The position numbers and the translations under genes were made by a program. Positions 1 to 6,708 of a stretch of 20,541 bases of DNA are shown here, in pieces. Below the pieces are notes generated by a model. The model was not told the origin of the DNA and searched no databases. It saw nothing but the letters and a program-made list of their open reading frames with translations. The stretch is from an uncultured Bacilli bacterium (GTDB lineage Bacteria; Bacillota_I; Bacilli_A; RF39; UBA660). The stretch lies in NCBI GenBank assembly GCA_951800155.1, contig CATOJL010000008.1:1-20541 (forward strand), given 5' to 3'. How positions within the stretch are numbered: the first letter of the stretch is position 1; the number at the start of each line of letters is the position of its first letter.

Positions 1-8
1 ATCAGTAT

Positions 9-497
9 TTATGTATTATATAGAAACAAATTGTCTAAATTCATAAAATATCCCTTAAAATATCCCATTTTATAAGTTGGATATTTTTTTTTAAAACTTG
101 TAATAAAAGAATAAGAAAAACTAACTAAGTAATACGTATTTGGATATTTTTTTAAGAGAGGAATGAGTTTTCTCCATTCTTTTCTATTCTCGTTATATAC
201 TTTTAAATCTAAAATAATGATTTTATCTGTTTTCACTCGTTTTAAAATATCTTCCAATAAATCTATTTTTTGACACTTCCTTAAATGCTTATATTTTATT
301 TTACGAATCAACTGAACACTTTTATTTTCACAAAGAATCAGTCCATTATGATGCACTACAAATTTCTTATCTTGTGTCATATGCACATCTATCTCCACTC
401 CATCTACATAATCATATGTCAATACATCTAAGATTGCATCTTTTGTATTTTCCTTATATCTTCCCCCATTTCCTCTATGTGAAATAATATAGCTCAT
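9..497 (-). CDS. Short glycerophosphodiester phosphodiesterase-like protein (C-terminally truncated)
   Basis: This 162-residue protein has the N-terminal hallmarks of the GDPD TIM-barrel family, which hydrolyses glycerophosphodiesters to glycerol-3-phosphate and an alcohol. H7-R8-G9, E16-N17-T18, the metal-binding pair E35 and D37 in GVEID, and catalytic H50 in VVHHN are visible. Family members usually run about 220-250 residues, so roughly the last third of the barrel is missing. Near the end, another frame briefly reads Q-F-V-S-I before a stop, which would suit the family, so a frameshift is possible. An AGGTGA ribosome binding site precedes the ATG. No promoter of its own is visible, and a terminator sits between it and the upstream gene. 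Family assignment is good; whether it is active is doubtful. Confidence 0.7.
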   Translation of the reverse strand: MSYIISHRGNGGRYKENTKDAILDVLTYDYVDGVEIDVHMTQDKKFVVHHNGLILCENKSVQLIRKIKYKHLRKCQKIDLLEDILKRVKTDKIIILDLKVYNENRKEWRKLIPLLKKYPNTYYLVSFSYSFITSFKKKYPTYKMGYFKGYFMNLDNLFLYNT

Positions 498-522
498 TCA
501 AATCACCTATTAAAATATATGA

Positions 523-550
523 AAAAAAGATATTCTAAGATATCTTTTTT
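523..550 (-). terminator. Intrinsic terminator of the 174-residue gene
   Basis: An 11-bp perfect stem (AAAAAAGATAT at 523-533 paired with 540-550) encloses a 6-nt loop. The stem carries its own T run on the minus strand and could also work on the plus strand. The stop codon of the upstream gene lies in the loop. Any transcription of the GDPD-like gene from upstream must read through it. Confidence 0.65.
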
Positions 551-1059
551 GAAGTTTTTACATATACAACTGAATGATCTATAACTTTAGTTTTATTCTC
601 TTCTATAGAAACAAATTGATTCTCAATCAACATTATGCCCATTTTTTCCAGATATTCTGTGTTTTCTAGTCCTTTATGAAACAATGTTTCTTGCTCTAAA
701 TATTCCTGTCTAGATCCATTTTTTGCATATTTTCCTAAATAATAAAACCATTCTGGTACTTGACTCATCTGTATTTGAAAGAATCGTTTGATGGATAATT
801 TGGATAGAATTTCTTTTAAATAAGTATTTTCTCTTTCCTCTTTTTCATCATAAAACTCACTAAGAGCAAGATACTCTCCTTCAATAAGATTACGTAATAC
901 TTTCCTCTTTTTTAAAGAAACGTTATCTATACTATTCCCATTTTGTATACTTTTCAAATAAATAGAAAGTTCTTCTCTTACCCCTTCCTCTAGCTTAAAT
1001 TCCTGATACACACCACCAACAACACAACTCATAAAAACATTTTCTGGTCCTTTTCCCAT
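535..1059 (-). CDS. Hypothetical 174-residue protein
   Basis: I do not recognise this protein. It is 174 residues, charged, without signal peptide or membrane segment, and looks largely helical from about residue 20 to 145. There is a Lys/Arg-Glu-rich stretch at 65-80 and an aromatic patch WFYYLGKY near 103-110. The start is supported by a strong GGGAGGA Shine-Dalgarno site about five bases upstream and by a near-consensus promoter at 1091-1119. Its stop lies in the loop of its terminator, so it appears to be a monocistronic unit. No catalytic motif was seen and no function is proposed. Confidence 0.75.
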   Translation of the reverse strand: MGKGPENVFMSCVVGGVYQEFKLEEGVREELSIYLKSIQNGNSIDNVSLKKRKVLRNLIEGEYLALSEFYDEKEERENTYLKEILSKLSIKRFFQIQMSQVPEWFYYLGKYAKNGSRQEYLEQETLFHKGLENTEYLEKMGIMLIENQFVSIEENKTKVIDHSVVYVKTSKKIS

Positions 1060-1090
1060 GCTTCCTCCCTTTTTTCACAAGATGCTTACC

Positions 1091-1119
1091 ATATTAACAC
1101 AATTTAGAAGAGAAGTCAA
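1091..1119 (-). promoter_or_regulatory. Sigma-A-type promoter for the 174-residue gene
   Basis: On the minus strand TTGACT (1114-1119) and TAATAT (1091-1096) are separated by exactly 17 bases. The predicted transcript starts near 1084 and runs into the Shine-Dalgarno site of the downstream gene. Confidence 0.65.
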
Positions 1120-1205
1120 ATAAGCACTAACGTTTCTTATTCCACCACAAAAATAAATAGTTCCTTTGCTTCCTCCTTTGCTTCCCTACTTATTTTCATA
1201 CTACA

Positions 1206-1228
1206 AGAAAAAAGAAGAAATCTCTTCT
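1206..1228 (-). terminator. Intrinsic terminator of the transporter/nucleotidyltransferase operon
   Basis: On the minus strand AGAAGA pairs with TCTTCT (1213-1218 with 1223-1228) around a GATT loop and is followed directly by a T run. It begins 8 bases after the stop of the nucleotidyltransferase gene and closes the four-gene operon. The stem is short, so efficiency is uncertain. Confidence 0.5.
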
Positions 1229-1235
1229 ATTCTCT

Positions 1236-2120
1236 TCACACATCATATGCCTTATCAATCTGTTTTAATTCATTAAAAGTATCAATCTCAACAATATCTT
1301 CTTTTTGGCATTCTCGTACATAAACCTTATAATTTTGTTTTTTCTCACATAAAGGTACTTGTTCCCAATAATATTCTTTCCCACCCGGGCTATGAAATAC
1401 TTCTTCAATATCTTTACATAATTTTTGTCCATCTTCTTTTGTATAATAAGAAATTCCCACCAATTGGTGACAATTTTTCCCACCTATCTTCTCTTTAACG
1501 ATAATGTTATTTTTTGTTTCAATACACCAATCATCACTCACTTCAACAGGAATACCAAGAAAATTACTATTATATTCATATTTACGAATCAAGTTTGGAT
1601 TCGATAAAAGTAAATCTGATTCTAATACATAAGCATTCTCTAATTTATCTTTTACACAATAAGCAGAGGAAATGTTATTTGCTTCATTGTATAAACTATT
1701 TTTTACAATTTGAATCATTGGGTACTTCTTTTTTAATAACTCAAATTGATCACTTAAATAACCAGTTACAATAATAATTTCTGGTATCTGGGCTGCCACA
1801 ACTGCATCAAGCAATGTTTCAATAATTCTCTTCCCATTCACCTTAACAAGTGGCTTTGGCGTATTTAAGGTGATGGGAACTAACCTAGAACCAAACCCTG
1901 CAGCTAGGAAAACGGCTCTTTTCACTCGATATTTCTCCAACCAAGTTAACCCTTCTTTTGTAATAAGGTTCTCTTTATCAATAAAACCTTCTTTCATTAA
2001 TTCATTAATACATGTATTCACTGTACCTAAAGATAAGTGCGTTTCATTTACTAACTCTCTTTGTGACAATTTCTTCTTTAGTCTTTCAATTACCACTAAT
2101 AATTCAAATTTATTTTTCAT
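1236..2120 (-). CDS. Winged-helix/nucleotidyltransferase fusion, LicC- or PntC-like cytidylyltransferase
   Basis: This 294-residue protein has two parts. Residues 1-65 resemble a MarR-like winged helix (helix-turn-helix around 18-45, wing near 46-56). Residues 68-294 are an NTP transferase of the LicC type, with AAGFGSRL at 73-80, NTPKPLV at 86-92 and a metal-binding E167-S-D169. LicC makes CDP-choline from phosphocholine, and PntC makes CMP-aminoethylphosphonate; I cannot decide between these substrates by eye. The start overlaps the permease stop by 11 bases behind AAGGAT, so translation is coupled. No choline kinase (LicA) or phosphocholine transferase (LicD) is seen in the window. The fused DNA-binding domain suggests that the enzyme may also regulate, perhaps at palindromes upstream of the operon; this is inference. 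Confidence 0.8.
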   Translation of the reverse strand: MKNKFELLVVIERLKKKLSQRELVNETHLSLGTVNTCINELMKEGFIDKENLITKEGLTWLEKYRVKRAVFLAAGFGSRLVPITLNTPKPLVKVNGKRIIETLLDAVVAAQIPEIIIVTGYLSDQFELLKKKYPMIQIVKNSLYNEANNISSAYCVKDKLENAYVLESDLLLSNPNLIRKYEYNSNFLGIPVEVSDDWCIETKNNIIVKEKIGGKNCHQLVGISYYTKEDGQKLCKDIEEVFHSPGGKEYYWEQVPLCEKKQNYKVYVRECQKEDIVEIDTFNELKQIDKAYDV

Positions 2121-3675
2121 ATTTTATCCTTCTTTCTTTTCGATTTAAAATAGAAATGCTCCCCTTTATTAATAAATTGACAAGCAATATCACGAATGAA
2201 ACAACTGCTGCTTCTGCTAGCATTAAATTTCCCTCATATGTAGGAATTAAAAGAGATAACGGCATCGTTCTTGTATTATATAAAAAAGCAACAGCCGATA
2301 TGGTAATCATAGAATTTACGAAAAAGTATGCAAACATCTCTCGAATTGTTCCTTTTGTATTAGGAATAATTACGTCTTTTAATATATAAAATGTACGAAT
2401 ATTACATACCTTTCCCACTGTTTCATAGTTTGGATCTAACTTTTTTAAAGCATTGTATGCCATCAAATAAGGAGAAGCCATAAAATGGACAATATTTACA
2501 AGGACTAAAATTAGAAACGTATGGTAAAAAATCGTATGATTAAAACTAATTGTATAGGATAAGCCTAAAACCATTCCGGGTATAGCCAAAGAAGAAATAG
2601 CGAGTATATGCATGCTTTTATGTTTTTTATCTCTAGCTGTAAAATAAGCAATTAGATAAGATAGTATTGTTCCAAAAATAGCAACCAAGAAAGATATCCA
2701 TAAAGAATTACATAAATAGGAAATTAAATTGTTATCAAGTACATAAGAAAAATGATCAAAAGAGAGTGTTGGATGCAGAATGATGTTGTCAATAAAGGCA
2801 TAATAAATAAAAGAACCTAGAATTAAAAAAGTAAAAAGTAAAATTCCATAGGTAAAAATCGCTAAAATTCGATCACGCCACTTATTCTTAGAGGGGGAAT
2901 AACTCTTTTCGCTTGTAGTCGTATAATCTTTGCAGAATATATCAAATAAGAAAGAGAAAAAAGCTGGAATTAATAAAAATAAACTAATGATTGTTCCACT
3001 TGAGAAATGAAGTAATCCCATGACTTCCTTATATAAATAAACAGGTAATGTGATAAATTTTCCACCCACCGCTAAAGGAACCCCATAATCGGTAAATATT
3101 AACGTGAATACGGCAAAGATTGCTGATAAAAGTGCTTTCTTTAAAGAACAAAAAGTAACTTTTCTAAATGTTTGCCATTTAGTAAATCCTAAAATTTTAC
3201 AAACCTCATACATCGTAGAATCTATATAGCCAAATCCATCACTCAAAATTAAGAAAGCAACAGGAAAAGTGTAGAGAACAGAACCAATGACAATCCCCCA
3301 AAATCCTACTATATTAAAACCAAAATACTTCGAGAAAAGCCCGTTAGACCCCATAAAAGTAAGCAAGCCTAAACCATGAGATATAGAAGGAATGAGCATG
3401 GGAAGTGTAATCAAGATTTTTAAAATTTCTTTATGTTTTCTATTTGTATGGTGAATGGTATAAGCAAGTAAATAAGCGATACTTATAGAAAAAAAGGTTG
3501 CTAGTAAAGTTACAAGGAATGAATTTCCCAAAGCTTGTCTAAAGGATGCTGAAGAAATAAGTATGGAAAAGTCGCTCCATTTGATTTTACAAACCATGAC
3601 AAGAAGAGGGTAAAAAATCGTACAAAAAAGAAAAAGAAAGAGAAAGAATCTTACCAATGTTCTTTTTTTTATCAT
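2110..3675 (-). CDS. Fused double-permease of an ABC importer (iron/2-aminoethylphosphonate type)
   Basis: This 521-residue polytopic protein is two homologous permease halves joined in one chain, with about twelve membrane spans. Each half carries a cytoplasmic EAA-like coupling loop: near residues 157-180 (EVCKILGFTKWQTFRKV) and near 425-450 (TVGKVCNIRTFYILKDV). Such fused permeases serve ferric-iron (FbpB-like) and 2-aminoethylphosphonate importers. The start ATG overlaps the ATPase stop as ATGA, giving tight translational coupling. The last codons overlap the nucleotidyltransferase start. The neighbouring cytidylyltransferase favours an organophosphonate or phosphoamine substrate over iron, but this is contextual. 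Confidence 0.85.
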   Translation of the reverse strand: MIKKRTLVRFFLFLFLFCTIFYPLLVMVCKIKWSDFSILISSASFRQALGNSFLVTLLATFFSISIAYLLAYTIHHTNRKHKEILKILITLPMLIPSISHGLGLLTFMGSNGLFSKYFGFNIVGFWGIVIGSVLYTFPVAFLILSDGFGYIDSTMYEVCKILGFTKWQTFRKVTFCSLKKALLSAIFAVFTLIFTDYGVPLAVGGKFITLPVYLYKEVMGLLHFSSGTIISLFLLIPAFFSFLFDIFCKDYTTTSEKSYSPSKNKWRDRILAIFTYGILLFTFLILGSFIYYAFIDNIILHPTLSFDHFSYVLDNNLISYLCNSLWISFLVAIFGTILSYLIAYFTARDKKHKSMHILAISSLAIPGMVLGLSYTISFNHTIFYHTFLILVLVNIVHFMASPYLMAYNALKKLDPNYETVGKVCNIRTFYILKDVIIPNTKGTIREMFAYFFVNSMITISAVAFLYNTRTMPLSLLIPTYEGNLMLAEAAVVSFVILLVNLLIKGSISILNRKERRIKYEK

Positions 3676-4433
3676 AAGTCAATCCCTGCACATTTTTCAA
3701 TAGAACTTACTTTCTCTTTTAAATGCTTAGTAACAAAACTCTCTACATAAGTACTCGCTGGCTTATTAAATACAACATGTGGTGTATCAATTTGTTCAAT
3801 TTTACCATTATGCATTACCATCACTCGATCAGATAAAGAAAAAGCTTCCTCCTGATCATGTGTAATATAAATCATCGTGGTATGTAACTTTTTTTGAATT
3901 TGTTTTAATTCTTTTCGTAGTACCAATCGGTTATCTGCATCTAAAGCTGACATCGGTTCATCAAATAAAATCACTTCTGGCTTTAATACCAAGGCCCGAG
4001 CAATGGCAACTCTCTGCTGTTGTCCACCTGATAATTCATGAGGATACTTATGACTATGTTCAGCCATACCAACTATTTTTAGCATGTCCATACTCTGCCT
4101 CTTTGCTTCCTCTTTCTTTTTTATTTTTATATATAAAGCATACATTACATTTTGTAAAACGGTCATGTTTGGAAAAAGAGCATAATTTTGAAAAACCATT
4201 CCCATTTTTCTTTTTTTTGTATCCTCCTTTGTAATATCCACCCCATCTTTCAAAATTTGGCCAGAATCACAAGTTTCTATTCCAATCAAAATGCGAAGTA
4301 AAGTCGTTTTCCCACAACCAGATGATCCCAAAATAGATAAAAATTCCCCATCTTTTACTGTAAAACTAATCTGATCTAAAACAACTTTTTCCTTATATCT
4401 CTTCGTAAGATTTTCAATTCGCATATTAGCCAT
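3672..4433 (-). CDS. ABC importer ATPase (iron/2-aminoethylphosphonate type)
   Basis: This 253-residue ATPase energises the importer encoded around it. All motifs are present: Walker A GSSGCGKTT (36-44), Q-loop Q82, signature LSGGQQQ (134-140), Walker B VILFDEP (154-160) and switch H192. It lacks the long C-terminal regulatory domain of MalK- or PotA-type ATPases, having only a short tail. I chose the ATG at 4433 because GGAGTG lies seven bases upstream; an in-frame GTG nine bases earlier has no such site. The chosen start overlaps the end of the binding-protein gene by eight bases, and the stop overlaps the permease start by four. Confidence 0.88.
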   Translation of the reverse strand: MANMRIENLTKRYKEKVVLDQISFTVKDGEFLSILGSSGCGKTTLLRILIGIETCDSGQILKDGVDITKEDTKKRKMGMVFQNYALFPNMTVLQNVMYALYIKIKKKEEAKRQSMDMLKIVGMAEHSHKYPHELSGGQQQRVAIARALVLKPEVILFDEPMSALDADNRLVLRKELKQIQKKLHTTMIYITHDQEEAFSLSDRVMVMHNGKIEQIDTPHVVFNKPASTYVESFVTKHLKEKVSSIEKCAGIDL

Positions 4434-5439
4434 TGATCTCACTCCAAATTTTCATGAAACGATCCTTCGTTTTACTATCCTCAATTCCTGTCATATCCGC
4501 ATATTTTAAATTTGATGGATAATTCTTGACTTTATTTGTTTGTTCTTTAAATAAAGGAGATGGTAAATAATTTTCCTTATCAAATTTATTAAAATCATTT
4601 AATAACCATGTAAACACTTCTTTGACATGCTCTTTTGTTTCTTTTCCAGAAATAATTCCAATAGAAGTACCATTATATGGAACTCCTGTTTCTAAAGAAA
4701 TAATCTCGAAATCATATCCTTCATTTATAGCAGATACCCCTTGTGAAATCATTCCTAAAGCCATAGAAATTTCCCCTTGCTTTAATAAATTAGTTGGCCC
4801 TGACCCTGAAGCAGTAAACTCACGTAAATTTTCTTTTAATTTTTTAAAATATGCAACAGCACCGTCTTCTCCCATACAATTGACTGCATTTAAAAAGAAG
4901 GCATATCCTGTTCCAGATGTTTTTGGATCTGGCATAGCAATTTGATTTTTATATTTTTCGTCCAATAGATCTTCATACGTTTTTGGTATATCCCATCCTT
5001 TAGCATCAAAATATTTTTTATCAATAAATAAACTTAAAGCATACGTTGTCCATGGATAATAAGTATTCGAAACAATGACATCCTCTAAAAATTGACTCGT
5101 ATCAAATGCACTTAAATCTGCAAAATTCTCTTTTAAACTTTCCATATGGGCATTTTCTAAATCCACAATGATATCTGCTTCTATCCTCTTTCCTTCACTT
5201 TTTATCTTTGCGGCACTATTTCCTGTTGACATATATTGAATCTTTATGTTCAAATCTGGAAATTTTTTTCGGATTTCCTCTTTTAATGCTTGGTTACGAT
5301 CTTCTTCCATAGATGTATAAATTACAATACTATTCTTTTGATTTGAACAACTAGTTCCAACAAAAACACTTAAAAATAATACAACGACTAAATAAAAATA
5401 GTTCGTTATTTTTCCTTCACCTACTCTACTTCTTTTCAT
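4426..5439 (-). CDS. Extracellular substrate-binding lipoprotein of the ABC importer
   Basis: This 337-residue protein is first in the operon. A basic N-terminus, a hydrophobic segment at about 13-29 and Cys31 in VGTSC suggest a lipoprotein signal and membrane anchoring, though the -3 position is not a typical Leu. The rest resembles the type 2 periplasmic binding fold of the FbpA/PhnS group, with YTSMEEDRN near 41-49 and PDPKTSGTGYAF near 170. I do not see the paired tyrosines typical of ferric-iron binders, which argues against iron. With the cytidylyltransferase in the same operon, 2-aminoethylphosphonate or phosphocholine is the more likely ligand. A TAGGAG site six to seven bases upstream supports the ATG. 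Confidence 0.82.
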   Translation of the reverse strand: MKRSRVGEGKITNYFYLVVVLFLSVFVGTSCSNQKNSIVIYTSMEEDRNQALKEEIRKKFPDLNIKIQYMSTGNSAAKIKSEGKRIEADIIVDLENAHMESLKENFADLSAFDTSQFLEDVIVSNTYYPWTTYALSLFIDKKYFDAKGWDIPKTYEDLLDEKYKNQIAMPDPKTSGTGYAFFLNAVNCMGEDGAVAYFKKLKENLREFTASGSGPTNLLKQGEISMALGMISQGVSAINEGYDFEIISLETGVPYNGTSIGIISGKETKEHVKEVFTWLLNDFNKFDKENYLPSPLFKEQTNKVKNYPSNLKYADMTGIEDSKTKDRFMKIWSEING

Positions 5440-5453
5440 ACAAACTCCTATCT

Positions 5454-5474
5454 AAATGAAATAACTGTTCATTT
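5454..5474. promoter_or_regulatory. Palindrome in the operon leader, candidate operator
   Basis: AAATGAA (5454-5460) and TTCATTT (5468-5474) form a perfect 7-bp dyad with a 7-base centre, between the predicted transcription start and the ribosome binding site of the binding-protein gene. It could be an operator for the winged-helix domain encoded last in the operon, or a weak RNA hairpin near the start. Confidence 0.4.
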
Positions 5475-5479
5475 AAATT

Positions 5480-5508
5480 AGTATATCACTTATTATTGAA
5501 CATTTCAA
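5480..5508 (-). promoter_or_regulatory. Promoter of the importer operon with overlapping dyad
   Basis: TTGAAA (5503-5508) and TATACT (5480-5485) are 17 bases apart on the minus strand. The -35 box is embedded in the perfect dyad TTGAA-CAT-TTCAA at 5496-5508. TGTTCA and TGAACA (5466-5471 and 5497-5502) also form an inverted pair flanking the -10 box. A protein bound to these would block RNA polymerase. Confidence 0.65.
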
Positions 5509-5543
5509 TTTATAAAATACAATTTCCGAATTTTTATGACACT

Positions 5544-5566
5544 AAAAAAAGAAGTAGGAATACTTC
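5544..5566 (-). terminator. Intrinsic terminator of the 321-residue hypothetical gene
   Basis: On the minus strand GAAGTA and TACTTC (5561-5566 and 5551-5556) form a 6-bp stem around TTCC, followed by seven T. It lies 14 bases after the stop and isolates this gene from the importer operon promoter. Confidence 0.6.
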
Positions 5567-5579
5567 CATGTTCTAAATT

Positions 5580-6545
5580 CTATTTTTTGATTTTCTCTTT
5601 TACCTTTTCATTTTTTTCAGTATAGTGACAAACCTCTCTATAAGAAATTTCTCGACCTTCATTATCAAAAATTTTCTTTCTTGGATACACTTGAACATAA
5701 AATTCTACAATAGTTCTTAAATAATCGTAATTATCTTTATAAAGAAGATCTGTTGCTAAATCAAAAAGGGAAACACTTTCAAAATAAGCTATCATATGTT
5801 GCATTTCCTCTTTCGTATACATACTAACTTCATAATGAAAATCACTCAAGTATTTGAGATATTCATAATGGAAGCTAGCCATTTCTATAACATTATTGCT
5901 ATAATTTTCATAATCATAGGCCGACAATCCCTTTAGAAAACCACAGAGTTCTGTTAAAATATGTTCCCCATCTAGATTTGGAAAGACATCCATAGTGATA
6001 CATTTTTCTCGTTCTGCCTCAAAATGATTCACATAATCTATAGGTTCAATTTCTTGCTTATATTGCTCTACCTCTTCTATAAATACAGGGAAAATATGAA
6101 GAATACTATCTATATCTTCCTGCTCTAATTTATGATATAAATTTACTTTTCCTAAATATGCTAATTCATGTACTTGGAGTGAAGATCTCATCATTTCTTC
6201 TAAGAAAGAAGGATCGGAAGAAACAATAGCCACCAAATCATCATATGATTCTATTGCATAGAGAAGATCTAAAACAGGATAATCTTCTTTTCGCAATTGC
6301 AATTCCTTTTTCTTTTGATTTAAAATTAGGTACAAATCTCCATAATAAGTTGCCAGTTCTAAATAAATAAAAGTAGAAAAATAAGAAATCTGTTCATATG
6401 TCAATTGCTGATAGTAGGTTACTAAACTATCCATATTCTCATAAAGGGCATATGCCAAATTAAAAATAGTACTTTCTTGTCCTTCTAAACTAGCTTCCAC
6501 TTTATATGCCAATCGTTCTCTAACAGTAGTAGAAATCGTTTTCAT
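5580..6545 (-). CDS. Hypothetical acidic, Tyr/Glu-rich cytoplasmic protein
   Basis: I do not recognise this 321-residue protein. It has no signal peptide and no membrane span. It is rich in Glu, Asp, Leu and Tyr, and is probably all alpha-helical with the look of a helical-repeat scaffold; no canonical TPR consensus is visible. The C-terminal tail is a lysine/glutamate run (EKNEKVKEKIKK). The start is preceded by GAGGGTGA with good spacing. That site lies inside a 22-codon ORF ending one base before the ATG, so the gene may be translationally coupled to a leader peptide. It has its own terminator. Confidence 0.75.
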   Translation of the reverse strand: MKTISTTVRERLAYKVEASLEGQESTIFNLAYALYENMDSLVTYYQQLTYEQISYFSTFIYLELATYYGDLYLILNQKKKELQLRKEDYPVLDLLYAIESYDDLVAIVSSDPSFLEEMMRSSLQVHELAYLGKVNLYHKLEQEDIDSILHIFPVFIEEVEQYKQEIEPIDYVNHFEAEREKCITMDVFPNLDGEHILTELCGFLKGLSAYDYENYSNNVIEMASFHYEYLKYLSDFHYEVSMYTKEEMQHMIAYFESVSLFDLATDLLYKDNYDYLRTIVEFYVQVYPRKKIFDNEGREISYREVCHYTEKNEKVKEKIKK

Positions 6546-6546
6546 T

Positions 6547-6615
6547 TTAAATCACCCTCTCTTTCCTTTCTAAGTTTTGAATATATTCTCTAATTATTTG
6601 TTTATAATTGATCAT
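6547..6615 (-). CDS. 22-residue leader peptide or small ORF
   Basis: An ATG at 6613-6615, eight bases behind AGGGGG (6624-6629), opens a 22-codon frame starting MINYKQ and ending ERKERVI. Its TAA ends one base before the ATG of the 321-residue gene, and it covers that gene's ribosome binding site. The peptide is charged and probably helical, with no signal peptide. The strong site and spacing favour real translation, perhaps for coupling. A chance ORF is possible at this length. Confidence 0.4.
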   Translation of the reverse strand: MINYKQIIREYIQNLERKERVI

Positions 6616-6683
6616 GCTAAATTCCCCCTAGTGCTTATTGTAACAAAAAGTTATCTTAAAATCCATATTTTTATTCTAGTATC

Positions 6684-6708
6684 AAAAAAAAGCACTATTT
6701 CATTGCTT
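6684..6708 (-). terminator. Intrinsic terminator of pnp
   Basis: On the minus strand AAGCA (6704-6708) pairs with TGCTT (6690-6694), extendable by a G-T pair and A-T pairs, and is followed by eight T. The pnp stop codon lies in the loop. Confidence 0.55.

Noticed and set aside
1425..2389. Several plus-strand open frames opposite the nucleotidyltransferase and permease genes
   Set aside because: They have no ribosome binding sites, low-complexity translations, and lie exactly antisense to well-supported genes.
4622..4945. Plus-strand frame of 107 codons in the binding-protein gene
   Set aside because: No ribosome binding site or family resemblance; antisense to a conserved ABC component.
4426..5439. 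Ferric-iron-binding protein
   Set aside because: The fold resembles FbpA-type proteins, but the paired iron-binding tyrosines are not evident and the operon carries a cytidylyltransferase, so iron is not the favoured ligand.
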